Source: Sphingobacterium bambusae | GTDB taxonomy: Bacteria > Bacteroidota > Bacteroidia > Sphingobacteriales > Sphingobacteriaceae | Direction of reading: 5' to 3' | Assembly: GCF_033955345.1 (NCBI RefSeq) | Contig: NZ_CP138332.1 | Location: 310,001 to 374,000 of the forward strand | Length of the DNA: 64,000 bases | Notes under the pieces: generated by a model | Databases searched by the model: none | What the model saw: the letters and a program-made list of their open reading frames with translations, nothing else | What the model was told of the DNA's origin: nothing | Shown: one piece after another, positions 33,906-43,563 of the stretch | How the letters are laid out: each line of letters opens with the position of its first letter | How positions within the stretch are numbered: the stretch's first letter is position 1 | Translations under genes and position numbers: made by a program

Positions 33906-36900
33906 TTAAAATGTAAGGTTCAAACCAAAGGTGAATGTACGGCCGAGCCCAGCTGTATTGTATTCGACACCGGGCGCCACATTGGAATCGCCGTTCGATG
34001 ATACTTCGGGGTCAATACCCGTGTAGTTCGTCCATAGGAAAGCGTTATTCACTTGCACAAAAAAGCGTACTTTATTAAATTTCAGCACGTCAAGCAATGG
34101 AGCAGGAAGCAAATAGGACAATTGTGCTTGCTGTAGCCTCAGAAAATTTGCCTTTTCAACATGTTCCGATATCGGCGTGGAGCCGCCAAAGGAAATTCGA
34201 TCTCCAGACACTACGCGCGGCACGTTAGTCTGTTGACCAGGCGTTGTCCAACGGTCAAGTATCTCGGTTGAGTTATTAAAAAATATTTGATCTGTCAACG
34301 TCGACCGTGTCCTGTTCATCACGTAATGTCCACCTGCGTAGGTAAAATTCAGCACAAGTTCGACATTTTTGTAAGCCAAGCGGTTATTGAATCCGCCGTA
34401 CCATTTTGGCAATGTATTACCTAACAGGTAGAAGTCATTACCCGATAAAGAGGCGGCATTACCCCCATCGAGGTACGTCCATTTTCCAAGACCATTATAC
34501 TGCACCTCTTCGCCCTTTGCATTCATGAAAATCCGCTGTCCATTCTCCGGATTCACGCCAATGGTCTTGAGCCCATACAAACTTCCAACGGCATATCCTA
34601 CGCGTGTGACATTGGTATTCCCGGTTCCCGTCGCACCAATGATGTCGGCATTTCCATCGGCCAATGCTGTTACCTCATTCCGTAACGCGGAAAGATTAAA
34701 ACCTGCATTCCAAGTAAAATTGCCCTCAGCCAATATATCCGCGTTAACTCCCAACTCAAATCCTCGATTGTACATGGATCCGACATTAGCTAAAATCGTA
34801 TTTCCAGGGATACCTTTGGACAAAGATTGCGGTGTATTAAGAATAAGATTATTAACGTTATTTTTAAAATAAGCCAGTTCGAATTTCAGACGTTGCTTCC
34901 AAGTGGAGAAAGTTAACCCAACATTTGTTTGATCACTAGTTTCCCAAGAAAGCATGGGATTTCCTTGCTGACTAATTCCCCAAGTGCCGACGTTACCGTA
35001 AAGCGATGAGGAGTATAAGTCGTAAGAGCTATAATCATTTGCTAGGTTTCCGTTACCGACTCGTCCCCAACTTGCATTGACCTTGACATCAGAAAATAGG
35101 CGAGCCAACGAAGAGTTACGGAAAAAAGTTTCATCAGAAAGGAGCCAACCTACCGCCACACCACCAAAATCGCCATATTTTCTCCCTAGCGCAAGTGCCG
35201 AATTTCCATCACGTCGATAATTAACGGTAAGCAGGTACTTGTCTGCCAACTCATAGTTCAATCGTGAAAAAAAGGAAGCATAAACCCGCTCACCCCTATT
35301 GTTGCCCGCAGCGACTACACTGCCCCAACCGCCCTGGTAATAGGTAAAGAAATCATCAGAAGCCTGCGTAGCCCTTGCGCCCCACGAGGACAATTTATTT
35401 CGTTGAATATCAAACCCGACCAATACATTAAACGCCTGTTCAGAACCAATCACGGTATTATATTGAGCGGTGTTGGTCCATATTTGGTTAAGCCGAATGA
35501 CCGAGGTGTTGGTGACAGCCCCACCAGTAGTGTAAGCTTCCGATCCCAACAGTGGGCTACGATATGCTTCATCTTGAACATCGATACGATCCACCGCGTA
35601 GAGCGATGTTAGGGAAAGTTTCTCAATAGGCTTCAAGGTAGCACTGAAATTCCCGAGGAAATGACTATTGTTCGAATGGTTTCGGGAAAGATCAAAAATA
35701 GAAACGGGATTGTACAAAGGTATCGTCGTCTTGTTTTGTCCGGAGCCAAGCGTGCCGCTATTTGGATTAAGATGGTAACTACCATCTTCGTTGTATGCAG
35801 GAATATTCGGAGGTAGGACTAAAGCCAGGCGCGTAGATCCGGTGGTGGTCATGGAGGCTCCGGGCAAACTTCCCGAGTCAAATGATTGATTATTACTGTT
35901 GCTGTAGCTTCCGCCAGCCGATAACTTTAACCACGCAGTTGTTTGGTTATCCAGATTAAATCGTAGGCCCTTTCTGTCGAAATCATTGCCAACAAGAAAA
36001 CCTGACTGGTCGGTAGCATTGGCTGAAATATAGTAGTTAACCTTCTCGCTTCCTCCCGATACATTCACCGTATGATTATGCGAGAAGCCAGTTCTATACA
36101 CATAGGATTTCCAATCAGTATCAACAATTGATCCGTCAGTCAAACTGCTCAAAAAATAGACTGGTGTTCTGCTTATGCCATCGATAGCGCTGGCATTTGC
36201 TATAGATTCATTTTTTATTGTGGTATACTGTTCGGCATTCAGTACTTTGGGAATCCGCATTGCATTGGCGATTGATACCCACCCGTCATAATTGACATTC
36301 GTACTACCCTGCTTTCCGCGCTTTGTTGTAACGAGGATTACCCCTCCAGCGGCTCTTGATCCATATATCGATGTCGATGCAGCATCTTTAAGTACGCTAA
36401 TTGATTCGATGTCATTAGGGTTGATATCGGCCAATGGATTATTGGACGCACGAGTACTGGATACCTGCCCACTCGTTACCGGCACCCCATCAATAACGAT
36501 CAATGGAGAGGCATTTAAAGAAATAGAGTTTACTCCTCGAATACGAATGACCGGTGGACTGTTCAGCTGTCCATTGGGCAATGCCACACTGACACCAGGT
36601 GCCTGCCCCATCAGTGCTTGATCAAAACTTTGAACTGGTCGATCTACTAGCGCACCGCCTTCAATAGTCGAAACCGATCCGATGAAGTTCTTTCGCTTCT
36701 GCCTGCCGTAACCTACGACCACCACAGCATCGAGCTCTTCCTCTGCGCGCTGCAAAGCGATGATAATCGGTGATTGGGACAATGTTACAGTCTTCGTTTT
36801 ATACCCCAGGTAAGACACCGTTATTTGCACCGGAAATTTCTGTCCAGTTACAAATTGGAAATGACCATCCGGATCGGTTTTTACACGGTGCGTAACGGTT

Positions 36901-37070
36901 TCAAGCTGCACGTTTGCCCCCTCGATCGGTCGGCCGGTTATGCTGTCTGTAACGACGCCCTCGAATTTCGCATGGACGATTGGAGCCGTTTGCTGTGCTT
37001 GTAAATGAAAAAAAAGTGATAAAAGACCTACTAGCATAATAGTAGACCCAGATAAGCGTATGCTATCCAT
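33906..37070 (-). CDS. SusC/RagA TonB-dependent transporter (copy 3)
   Basis: 1054 residues with the paralogous N-terminal domain (IEGANVQLETVTHRVKTDPDG..FVTGQK), TonB box (LDAVVVVGYGRQKRKNF), plug (IRIRGVNSISLNASPLIVIDGV) and barrel ending TFGLNLTF. Followed by SusD and TlpA. Its leader holds the 19-nt element (37097-37115) inside a 16-codon frame that ends 3 bases before this ATG. Confidence 0.95.
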   Translation of the reverse strand: MDSIRLSGSTIMLVGLLSLFFHLQAQQTAPIVHAKFEGVVTDSITGRPIEGANVQLETVTHRVKTDPDGHFQFVTGQKFPVQITVSYLGYKTKTVTLSQSPIIIALQRAEEELDAVVVVGYGRQKRKNFIGSVSTIEGGALVDRPVQSFDQALMGQAPGVSVALPNGQLNSPPVIRIRGVNSISLNASPLIVIDGVPVTSGQVSSTRASNNPLADINPNDIESISVLKDAASTSIYGSRAAGGVILVTTKRGKQGSTNVNYDGWVSIANAMRIPKVLNAEQYTTIKNESIANASAIDGISRTPVYFLSSLTDGSIVDTDWKSYVYRTGFSHNHTVNVSGGSEKVNYYISANATDQSGFLVGNDFDRKGLRFNLDNQTTAWLKLSAGGSYSNSNNQSFDSGSLPGASMTTTGSTRLALVLPPNIPAYNEDGSYHLNPNSGTLGSGQNKTTIPLYNPVSIFDLSRNHSNNSHFLGNFSATLKPIEKLSLTSLYAVDRIDVQDEAYRSPLLGSEAYTTGGAVTNTSVIRLNQIWTNTAQYNTVIGSEQAFNVLVGFDIQRNKLSSWGARATQASDDFFTYYQGGWGSVVAAGNNRGERVYASFFSRLNYELADKYLLTVNYRRDGNSALALGRKYGDFGGVAVGWLLSDETFFRNSSLARLFSDVKVNASWGRVGNGNLANDYSSYDLYSSSLYGNVGTWGISQQGNPMLSWETSDQTNVGLTFSTWKQRLKFELAYFKNNVNNLILNTPQSLSKGIPGNTILANVGSMYNRGFELGVNADILAEGNFTWNAGFNLSALRNEVTALADGNADIIGATGTGNTNVTRVGYAVGSLYGLKTIGVNPENGQRIFMNAKGEEVQYNGLGKWTYLDGGNAASLSGNDFYLLGNTLPKWYGGFNNRLAYKNVELVLNFTYAGGHYVMNRTRSTLTDQIFFNNSTEILDRWTTPGQQTNVPRVVSGDRISFGGSTPISEHVEKANFLRLQQAQLSYLLPAPLLDVLKFNKVRFFVQVNNAFLWTNYTGIDPEVSSNGDSNVAPGVEYNTAGLGRTFTFGLNLTF

Positions 37071-37073
37071 AGA

Positions 37074-37124
37074 TTAGGTTAAGTTAATAGAGAAAACAAG
37101 TGCCAACGCCAATTGTACCTGCAT
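37074..37124 (-). CDS. Small upstream ORF containing the 19-nt element (copy B)
   Basis: 16 codons (MQVQLALALVFSINLT) ending 3 bases before the SusC start. The 19-nt element encodes QLALAL here. A similar frame precedes the SusC at 42120. The spacing would allow translational coupling. Not proven to be translated. Confidence 0.4.
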   Translation of the reverse strand: MQVQLALALVFSINLT

Positions 37125-37318
37125 AAATAAGTATAACGTGTTATCTAACTTCCTGAGTAAATACTATCAAACATCCGTCGAAAACCTCAGTAAGGACGAA
37201 CAAAAAATTTACAAAAGAAGCTCAGCTTGTACCACGCTATATAGGGGGTCTATAAAAGAATTTCATCGCGTCAAAGAGTTTAAGTTAAATTTTTAGTTCT
37301 CGAATTTTGGATCCAACG

Positions 37319-37341
37319 TAAATATACTACTAATTTAGTAG
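37319..37341 (-). promoter_or_regulatory. Inverted-repeat operator, copy 4 (SusC copy 3)
   Basis: Arms CTACTAA (37327-37333) and TTAGTAG (37335-37341) with a single-base centre. The minus-strand reading runs on directly into TATATTTA at 37326-37319. The -7-like box abuts the repeat instead of lying about 18 bases away, so this copy is arranged differently. Confidence 0.5.
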
Positions 37342-37526
37342 ACTTTATTTGTTATTTGCTTTTTATAATGCTGTTGAAAGACTGCAGAAATAATATACAA
37401 TAACTCCACCTAGCACGGTCTATTAGATCTACGACACGGCATTTTTGTTTTCATAGCGTTAACTAGGAAGGGCTTTGCCATATGGTTTTGACACAGGCAT
37501 CCCCCTTCCCGATTCGTTGAAAAAGT
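37342..37526. other. Spacer between SusC copy 3 promoter and next operon end
   Basis: AT-rich, no gene. With the leader downstream it completes the 455-base gap between the SusD stop at 37527 and the SusC start at 37070. Confidence 0.35.
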
Positions 37527-39065
37527 CTACTGCGAACGTTTCCAGCCAACATCTGCTGCCGTAGCGCGTTCACCGTAAATCCCGGTTTCTCCGAAATAAT
37601 CTTTACCGCCGAAGGTGTATGTTTCCAGCCCAATCAGCTCCAGTTGAATCTGTGGAATTGGGAATTGCGTAGGTGTGCCGCCCTGCAATAGATCATGCCT
37701 TCGCATAAATGAAAAGGGAACAAACGTTCCGCCAGCGGCATCGATCTCTATAGTATATTCGTAATGCAATCCTGCTCTGAGAGCATCTTGCGTTGCAAGA
37801 ATATCCGGTAAGCCGCCTTTAGCTTTTCTTGCAGCTGTTGTCGTGTTGAGCTCCGCCGCGGCAGAAGTGTAATCTTTTAACCAAAATTTCGCTTCCGCGC
37901 GCAGCAAGCGCACCTCTTCAGCTAGAAAGTAAGGATTTACTGCGCCAGCAACATTTAAAGTGCTCAAGCGAGGATACATCCAACGCGATCGCATATAATT
38001 GCTGAACAATCCACGTCCGCGTGCTTCTAGTAGAATTCCAAAGTTGCTTGTGTAGGTAAAATATTGATAGAACCGTTTGTCGTCCGTCTCGATAGGTCCG
38101 AGAATCGTACTATTGTTTAGGGGGTAGTAATTAGGTGTCGTTCTATTTTTGTCCGCTAGGTACGCGACCTTGATATCCAGCGGAACATAAGAAGCCGTTC
38201 CGTAAGGGCGCTCCAATACATCGACTAGGGCATTGTAGTAGCCGCCGACAACCGTCGTAATCATAAAGTCTTGGGTAAACCCCTTATTTGCATAGCTCAA
38301 CACGCGCTGCCAAAAAGCTTCGCCCAATGCTTCAGCTTCCGCTTTGTCCCGCGCCACGGATGACAAGATACGCGCAGCCATCGCATTGGTCAGCGAAACC
38401 AGTTCCGTTTTTGAAATGCTAACTCCAGTAAGAAAATCGAACTTTAAATTAGGCGTGGCCTCAATCAGCTCCAAGGTCCTATCTAGATGGGCAATTCCGT
38501 TATCGATTAGCTGCTTGTAGGAATGCGGAAATTCCCGTTGGGTGATGTCCACCGCATCAACAATGATCCCCCGATCAAAGATGACGCCCAAGTAACCCTG
38601 AGCGATGCCTTTGGCATAGTAGGCTCCAACCAGGCAATCGGCCGTACGGTCCGCACCCTGTTCATCATAAATCGTTACTCCCTGCACTTCAATCAGATCA
38701 ATAACCTTGGTTGCATCCAAATTTGCCTGATAGAAATTGGAATAGATCTCCCTGACGGCGGCATTTCCGCGATAAGCCGAGTTGTTGTTAAGCCTAAGCC
38801 TGGGTTCGTTTGCAAAATTCCACCAAGACTGGCTTCCATTGGTATTTGTAGATTGATCTGCCCAAAGGCTAAAATGCGATCCTCCAGCATTGTTTGTGGT
38901 ACTCTTGAAAGCCGTCTGTACGCTGCTGGTCGTTAGCACATACCCCAGACTCTTAATTTTTTCTACGGCCTCTTCATTAGTCAAGGTCGTTGGGTCATCA
39001 AAGTCAATACCCTCGCAGGAGGACAAAAATGCCAGCGTAAGCAAACTATATATTATTTTTTTCAT
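37527..39065 (-). CDS. SusD-like surface lipoprotein (copy 4)
   Basis: 512 residues, lipobox LAFLSSC, acidic mature start (EGIDFDDPTTLTNEEAV). The helical pattern is SusD-like but divergent (LDATKVIDLIEVQG, DCLVGAYYAKGIAQGYLGVIFDRGIIVDAVD, LAEEVRLLRAEAKFWLKDYTSAAAELN) with FMRRHDLLQGGTPTQFPIPQIQLELIG at the end. It lies 10 bases after the SusC stop, last in its cluster. Assignment to the SusD superfamily is strong; the subfamily differs from the other three. Confidence 0.85.
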   Translation of the reverse strand: MKKIIYSLLTLAFLSSCEGIDFDDPTTLTNEEAVEKIKSLGYVLTTSSVQTAFKSTTNNAGGSHFSLWADQSTNTNGSQSWWNFANEPRLRLNNNSAYRGNAAVREIYSNFYQANLDATKVIDLIEVQGVTIYDEQGADRTADCLVGAYYAKGIAQGYLGVIFDRGIIVDAVDITQREFPHSYKQLIDNGIAHLDRTLELIEATPNLKFDFLTGVSISKTELVSLTNAMAARILSSVARDKAEAEALGEAFWQRVLSYANKGFTQDFMITTVVGGYYNALVDVLERPYGTASYVPLDIKVAYLADKNRTTPNYYPLNNSTILGPIETDDKRFYQYFTYTSNFGILLEARGRGLFSNYMRSRWMYPRLSTLNVAGAVNPYFLAEEVRLLRAEAKFWLKDYTSAAAELNTTTAARKAKGGLPDILATQDALRAGLHYEYTIEIDAAGGTFVPFSFMRRHDLLQGGTPTQFPIPQIQLELIGLETYTFGGKDYFGETGIYGERATAADVGWKRSQ

Positions 39066-39075
39066 TGTTTGAGCG

Positions 39076-42000
39076 TTAGAAGTTGAAAGTTAATTTGCCC
39101 GAGATAATCCTGTAGGACGGGTAATTAAAGCCATCCTGCCCTATTCCATCCACGTTGACACCTTGATAATTGGTCAGGATAAAGAGATTTCGACCGATAA
39201 GTGCTAGATTAGCATTTTTCAGAACTTTTGATAGACCTAGGGATTCCGTAGGTAATTTGTAAGAAAGCGATAGCTCGCGCAAAGCGACATACGTGGTTTT
39301 CTCGATCCAAAAATCCGTCACCTGGGATGCATTGAACACCTGCGTCGTAAAATTCAACGGTTTACCCGCCTCGGCCGAGAGATCCGAAAAACGGGATCGA
39401 TAAACGTAGGTAAGGTATTGGGCCGTTTCGTTGAACTTCTCGCCCCCCTGCTGCCAGTCGACCACCGCATAGAGCGACAAGGGGCCATAGGAGAAGGTAT
39501 TGCTGAAGCCTACGGTAAAATCAGGTGTAGCCTCGCCAATAATCTTGGCGTTGCCGGTCGCTGCATTAACATAAAATACAGGCGCTTCGTTAGCCGTACC
39601 CAGTGCAGCTTTCTCCACTAGCACACCAAACTCATTGACCACATAGTCCTCTACTCGTTTTGTACCGTTTCCCGCATTGGTCACAAAACCTTCCGAATTG
39701 GTTTCCAGCTGTCCCAGATCAGAATGGATACTGTATCCATAGATGGCCGAAGTACTGGCTCCAACCGCCTTACGGTAGCCATTCTGCGTAAATTCGGGGA
39801 CATCGCCCAGCGAGGTAATCGTGCTCCTCACTTTGCTAAAGGTCAAGCCCGTGTTCCAGGAAAATTTTTGCTTGGAAACAACATCTCCATTGACCTCCAG
39901 TTCCAGGGAATTGGATTTTACCGAACCTAGGTTATCGTAGATATTCGCCGACCCCGAGATAGGCCCGAAAGCAGGTACCGAAATAAAATCATTTGTACTA
40001 TTGGAAAACGCATAGTTGAACTGCACATTTAACCTCGACCAGAGAATCGCATCAAAGCCCAGTTCGGTTTCCTCGGTAACCGCACGTTTAAGATCGGTAT
40101 TGTCATTCTGCGTATAGCTCACCCCACCGGAATTGGATATCGCTACGCGGCTATCCTTTGCACCAAATGGTGGCAAGCTTCCTGCCTGTCCGTATGCCAC
40201 ACGAACCTTGAATTCTGTCAATGGATATAAAGGGATATCTTCGGTGAGTCGGTAGGCAGCGGATATCCGTGGAAAAAAGGCCGTCCCCACATCACGGCCG
40301 AAACGGGAACTTTGGTCCAATCGGCCAAGCGCATCGACAAAAAACTTATCCGCCCAAGCGAGCTTAGCATTCAGAAAGTAGCCGTGATTTACTGTTTTCT
40401 CCCAAGAGGTACCTGCCTGACGCGTACTTGGCTCAGTAACATGAAGGCTCTTCACTGGGCCGGTGAGATTACGACCAGATGCTTCAAAGCCGGTTGCCTG
40501 AGAGGATTCATAGACATATTTTGCCGTAAGGCCCCAATCGACCTTTCCCGTTGTCCTGTTATAGTTCAGTTGAAACTGACCATTTTTAGTATTGGAGCGC
40601 AGCGTCTGCTGCCCGAAATTACCGTTATTGAGTTCCACGTCAGGCGTAATAGTCTGATAGCCGATCGGATAGTACTCCTCTACATTGTAGTTTTTAGTCT
40701 GTAGCGAAAGAGCTCCTTCGGCATTCAAATGGTCAGAAATTGTATAGCGCAACTTCCCGCCAAGCAGCAAATTTTCGGTTAGGTAACTGTACTCAGCATT
40801 ACTAAGCCTATAAAAGGGATTGGTCCACTGCTGGCCCGATAGTGCGCTGCCCTGCGGCAGATAAACATATTTCCCGTCTGCTACCTTCTCAGCTAGGTTT
40901 ATATGTGGTTCTACTAATAAGGTCGAATAAAGCAACCCTTCCGATCTGGAGGAGACAGCGCTGGAAGGTGTATTGAAATATCCGTATTGTGCCGTAAGAT
41001 CGGCACTTAGCTTAGGCGACACCTTATACCCGAGGTTAAACAGCAAATTTTGCCGCTTATCAGCCTTGACAACAGGAGAAACGCCACCCCTGTTCTGGTT
41101 CTGCCCCGATAAGTAAATGTTCGACTTCTCACCACTAGTCGCCACGGCAAAAGAGTTGGTATAGTAGCTGCTGGGGCCCAACAGATTCTTTGTATTGTCG
41201 TATGCATCTTTGTATGGATGTAAATTGACCGAAAAGCCATTTTCTTGATAATCGATCACCCGTGCGCCATCTACCAAAAGAAATGAGCCATCGGGATTTA
41301 CTTTAAAATGATGTTTATCCGATGTGGGCGGCAATAGCAAAATGCTGGAATAGCCAAGCTCATTATCCACACTGATCTGGATATTTCCGCGGCCTTTACC
41401 ACTTTTTGTGAGCACCTGTATAATACCACCTTCCCCACGGGTACCATACAAAGCCGAAGCAGCAGCACCTTTTACCACTTCTATGGATTCAATATCATTG
41501 GGATTCAGGTCGGAGAGCCTTAGCCCGGTTACAAAACCATCCACGACGATCAGCGGCTCAATATCTCCGCTAACGGACTTTGCGCCGCGCAGGTAAACAG
41601 AGGCTCCAGCATTCCCGCCCGACTGGTCGATGCGAAGACCGGCCACCTTGCCACGTAGTGATGTGGACGCATCCAGCGCCGGTACCGTATTGATCGATTC
41701 ATTATCTACTTTGGTCAAGGCAAAAGAAAGCTTTTTGCGACTAACGCCTTGGGCAACCCCTGTTACCACAACTTCCTCAAGCTGTTTATCAATTGGATTA
41801 AGCTCGATCACAATAGGACTACGTGAGGCAACCAAAGTCGTTTGTTCATAGTTCAGATGGGATAAGATCAGTTTAAAGGGAAGTTTTTGTCCGGTCACAA
41901 ATTGAAAGCGGCCTTCATGGTCCGTCTTCACGCTATGCGTTACAGCCTCAAGCTGAATGGTTACATCTTCAATGGGCTCTTTCGTGCGGGCGTCAATGAC

Positions 42001-42120
42001 GGTTCCCTCCAGTGAAGCATTGACTATTGGTCGGGGAGCGACCTGCGCATAAGTTGTTGCTAGCAAAAAATATAGCAACACAAAACAGGTAGAATACAGC
42101 GGTATTCCAGAATTTTTCAT
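39076..42120 (-). CDS. SusC/RagA TonB-dependent transporter (copy 4)
   Basis: 1014 residues with the shared N-terminal domain (IEDVTIQLEAVTHSVKTDHEG..FVTGQK), TonB box (LEEVVVTGVAQGVSRKK), plug (VYLRGAKSVSGDIEPLIVVDGF) and barrel ending ISGKLTFNF. It sits between a TlpA gene upstream and SusD downstream. Its ATG overlaps the TGA of a 20-codon upstream frame carrying the 19-nt-type element. Confidence 0.95.
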   Translation of the reverse strand: MKNSGIPLYSTCFVLLYFLLATTYAQVAPRPIVNASLEGTVIDARTKEPIEDVTIQLEAVTHSVKTDHEGRFQFVTGQKLPFKLILSHLNYEQTTLVASRSPIVIELNPIDKQLEEVVVTGVAQGVSRKKLSFALTKVDNESINTVPALDASTSLRGKVAGLRIDQSGGNAGASVYLRGAKSVSGDIEPLIVVDGFVTGLRLSDLNPNDIESIEVVKGAAASALYGTRGEGGIIQVLTKSGKGRGNIQISVDNELGYSSILLLPPTSDKHHFKVNPDGSFLLVDGARVIDYQENGFSVNLHPYKDAYDNTKNLLGPSSYYTNSFAVATSGEKSNIYLSGQNQNRGGVSPVVKADKRQNLLFNLGYKVSPKLSADLTAQYGYFNTPSSAVSSRSEGLLYSTLLVEPHINLAEKVADGKYVYLPQGSALSGQQWTNPFYRLSNAEYSYLTENLLLGGKLRYTISDHLNAEGALSLQTKNYNVEEYYPIGYQTITPDVELNNGNFGQQTLRSNTKNGQFQLNYNRTTGKVDWGLTAKYVYESSQATGFEASGRNLTGPVKSLHVTEPSTRQAGTSWEKTVNHGYFLNAKLAWADKFFVDALGRLDQSSRFGRDVGTAFFPRISAAYRLTEDIPLYPLTEFKVRVAYGQAGSLPPFGAKDSRVAISNSGGVSYTQNDNTDLKRAVTEETELGFDAILWSRLNVQFNYAFSNSTNDFISVPAFGPISGSANIYDNLGSVKSNSLELEVNGDVVSKQKFSWNTGLTFSKVRSTITSLGDVPEFTQNGYRKAVGASTSAIYGYSIHSDLGQLETNSEGFVTNAGNGTKRVEDYVVNEFGVLVEKAALGTANEAPVFYVNAATGNAKIIGEATPDFTVGFSNTFSYGPLSLYAVVDWQQGGEKFNETAQYLTYVYRSRFSDLSAEAGKPLNFTTQVFNASQVTDFWIEKTTYVALRELSLSYKLPTESLGLSKVLKNANLALIGRNLFILTNYQGVNVDGIGQDGFNYPSYRIISGKLTFNF

Positions 42121-42179
42121 ATTTTAGAAGTGTTTAATAGTGCGTAAAATTCAAGTACCAACGACAATTGATACATCAT
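42117..42179 (-). CDS. Small upstream ORF overlapping the SusC start (copy C)
   Basis: 20 codons (MMYQLSLVLEFYALLNTSKI) whose TGA overlaps the SusC ATG as ATGA, the classical arrangement for translational coupling. Codons for QLSLVL correspond to the 19-nt element (42152-42170, 3 mismatches to copies A and B). Confidence 0.45.
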   Translation of the reverse strand: MMYQLSLVLEFYALLNTSKI

Positions 42180-42191
42180 TCGTTATTAAAC

Positions 42192-42218
42192 TAACGGGAA
42201 ACTAGTCCTTTCCCGTTA
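42192..42218 (-). promoter_or_regulatory. Leader stem-loop between TlpA and SusC copy 4
   Basis: 10-bp perfect stem TAACGGGAAA/TTTCCCGTTA, 7-nt loop, no T-tract. The stop codon of the small MICPC frame lies in its first arm, so a terminating ribosome would melt the stem. Confidence 0.55.
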
Positions 42219-42278
42219 ATTTAAAACCAGCGGCAAATCAGCATTTGTTTCGGGCTGATCACGGCAAGGGCAGATCAT
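42216..42278 (-). CDS. Putative Cys leader peptide C (20 aa)
   Basis: 20-codon frame beginning MICPC and ending at the TAA inside the stem-loop at 42192-42218. Its ATG overlaps the TGA of a preceding 12-codon frame (ATGA). Two Cys codons at positions 3 and 5. Candidate cysteine-sensing leader; unproven. Confidence 0.4.
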   Translation of the reverse strand: MICPCRDQPETNADLPLVLN

Positions 42279-42363
42279 ATCGGATGATCGATAAGGATAA
42301 ACTTCAGGTGCATTTCGTATATGGTTTTAGATAAGGATGATTTTTATTTTTTGGACAATAGAC

Positions 42364-43368
42364 CTAGGGTTTCTCGCCCTGTCCATAGATCTCGGCTAGC
42401 TTACGTTGCAGATCTTCCCCTTTTATATTTTTGGCTACGATCGTTCCATCGGGGGCGACCAAAAGATTGCTGGGTATAAAACGAACACCGTAAAGGGCCG
42501 CCGCTTGGGTATCCCAAAATGCCAAATCCGAAACCTGCGTCCAGTGAAGCCCATCGTCGTTTATGGCTTTCAGCCAGGCCGACTTTTCCTTATCCAAGGA
42601 AACACCGAACACCGAAAATCCCTGGTCTTTATATTGCTTGTAGGCAGCCACAATATTGGGGTTCTCCTTTCGGCACGGCGGGCACCAAGCGGCCCAAAAA
42701 TCCAGTAACACATAGCCCTTTCCCAAGTGGTCAAAAAAACGGACTTCCTTTCCATCCTGGTCTTTGGAGAAAAAGTCAATTGCCTTTTTTCCCGGTGCTA
42801 CGGCAGTTTGCTTCTCTACCAGATCGCGCAATATTCGCACATACTGTGTCTGCTGCAATGCGGGTGAGAGCAAGGCAATATGACGCGTGATTTCCTCTGG
42901 AGATAGCGAATAGGAATAATTTCGAAACAGTGCATATGCTGAAACAATGGAGCTAGGATCCTTGGCTATAAATTCCTCAGCACTAAGTCCCCTACTGTTT
43001 TCCCGAAGCTTTTCGAAATAGGCCTGCGCTTTAGAACCCTGTACGCTATATGCAGAACCATCCTCGCTGACACTGACCTGCACATGTCCCTGCTCTAAGA
43101 AAACGGGATAAGGATTGCCATCTCTAGCAATGCTCAGACCGTAGAGTTCGGGCAATTCCACGAGGGTTTTAAAATTAAATTTACCACGCTCAATCGTTGC
43201 AGAGTCAATGATTTTAAAAATTTTGTTATCGTACTGCTGCAGATAGATCTTCTTGGCATCTGCACCTTTCACCGTGCCGGTAAGTTGCAGATTAGCTTTA
43301 TGCTGCGCGTAGCTGCTGATTGCAGCAAACAGCGAAGTGGAAATAAGGAGTAGATTCTTCTTTTTCAT
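42364..43368 (-). CDS. TlpA-type thioredoxin with DUF4369-like N-terminus (334 aa)
   Basis: Signal peptide (LLLISTSLFAAISSYAQ), DUF4369-like domain (LQLTGTVKGADAKKIYLQQYDNKIFKIIDSATIERGKFNF), linker, thioredoxin domain with WAAWCPPCRKENP and cis-Pro RFIPSNLLVAPDG. It leads the TlpA-SusC-SusD cluster under the inverted-repeat promoter at 43707-43749. Close paralogue of 31385. Expected role is thiol-disulfide exchange in the periplasm. Confidence 0.88.
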   Translation of the reverse strand: MKKKNLLLISTSLFAAISSYAQHKANLQLTGTVKGADAKKIYLQQYDNKIFKIIDSATIERGKFNFKTLVELPELYGLSIARDGNPYPVFLEQGHVQVSVSEDGSAYSVQGSKAQAYFEKLRENSRGLSAEEFIAKDPSSIVSAYALFRNYSYSLSPEEITRHIALLSPALQQTQYVRILRDLVEKQTAVAPGKKAIDFFSKDQDGKEVRFFDHLGKGYVLLDFWAAWCPPCRKENPNIVAAYKQYKDQGFSVFGVSLDKEKSAWLKAINDDGLHWTQVSDLAFWDTQAAALYGVRFIPSNLLVAPDGTIVAKNIKGEDLQRKLAEIYGQGEKP

Positions 43369-43563
43369 GGGTTAATTACGTGTTAGTGGTAAGAATAGTT
43401 AAAGCTATACCGTCCGTCAATCGATGAGCGGACAATAGCGCTACAATTCGGCAGATCGGGGAAACAGCATCTTCAAGAGCACCTTAAAGTACCTTGGATT
43501 GCTATCCCTACTCCGGTATATTTTTGTGGGTGATTGTATGTTCGCTGAGGCAACCGAATCACC

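Noticed and set aside
37233..37262. 9-codon frame MKFFYRPPI in the leader of SusC copy 3
   Set aside because: Position resembles the other leader ORFs but it has no Cys or terminal Met, so it does not support the leader-peptide idea.
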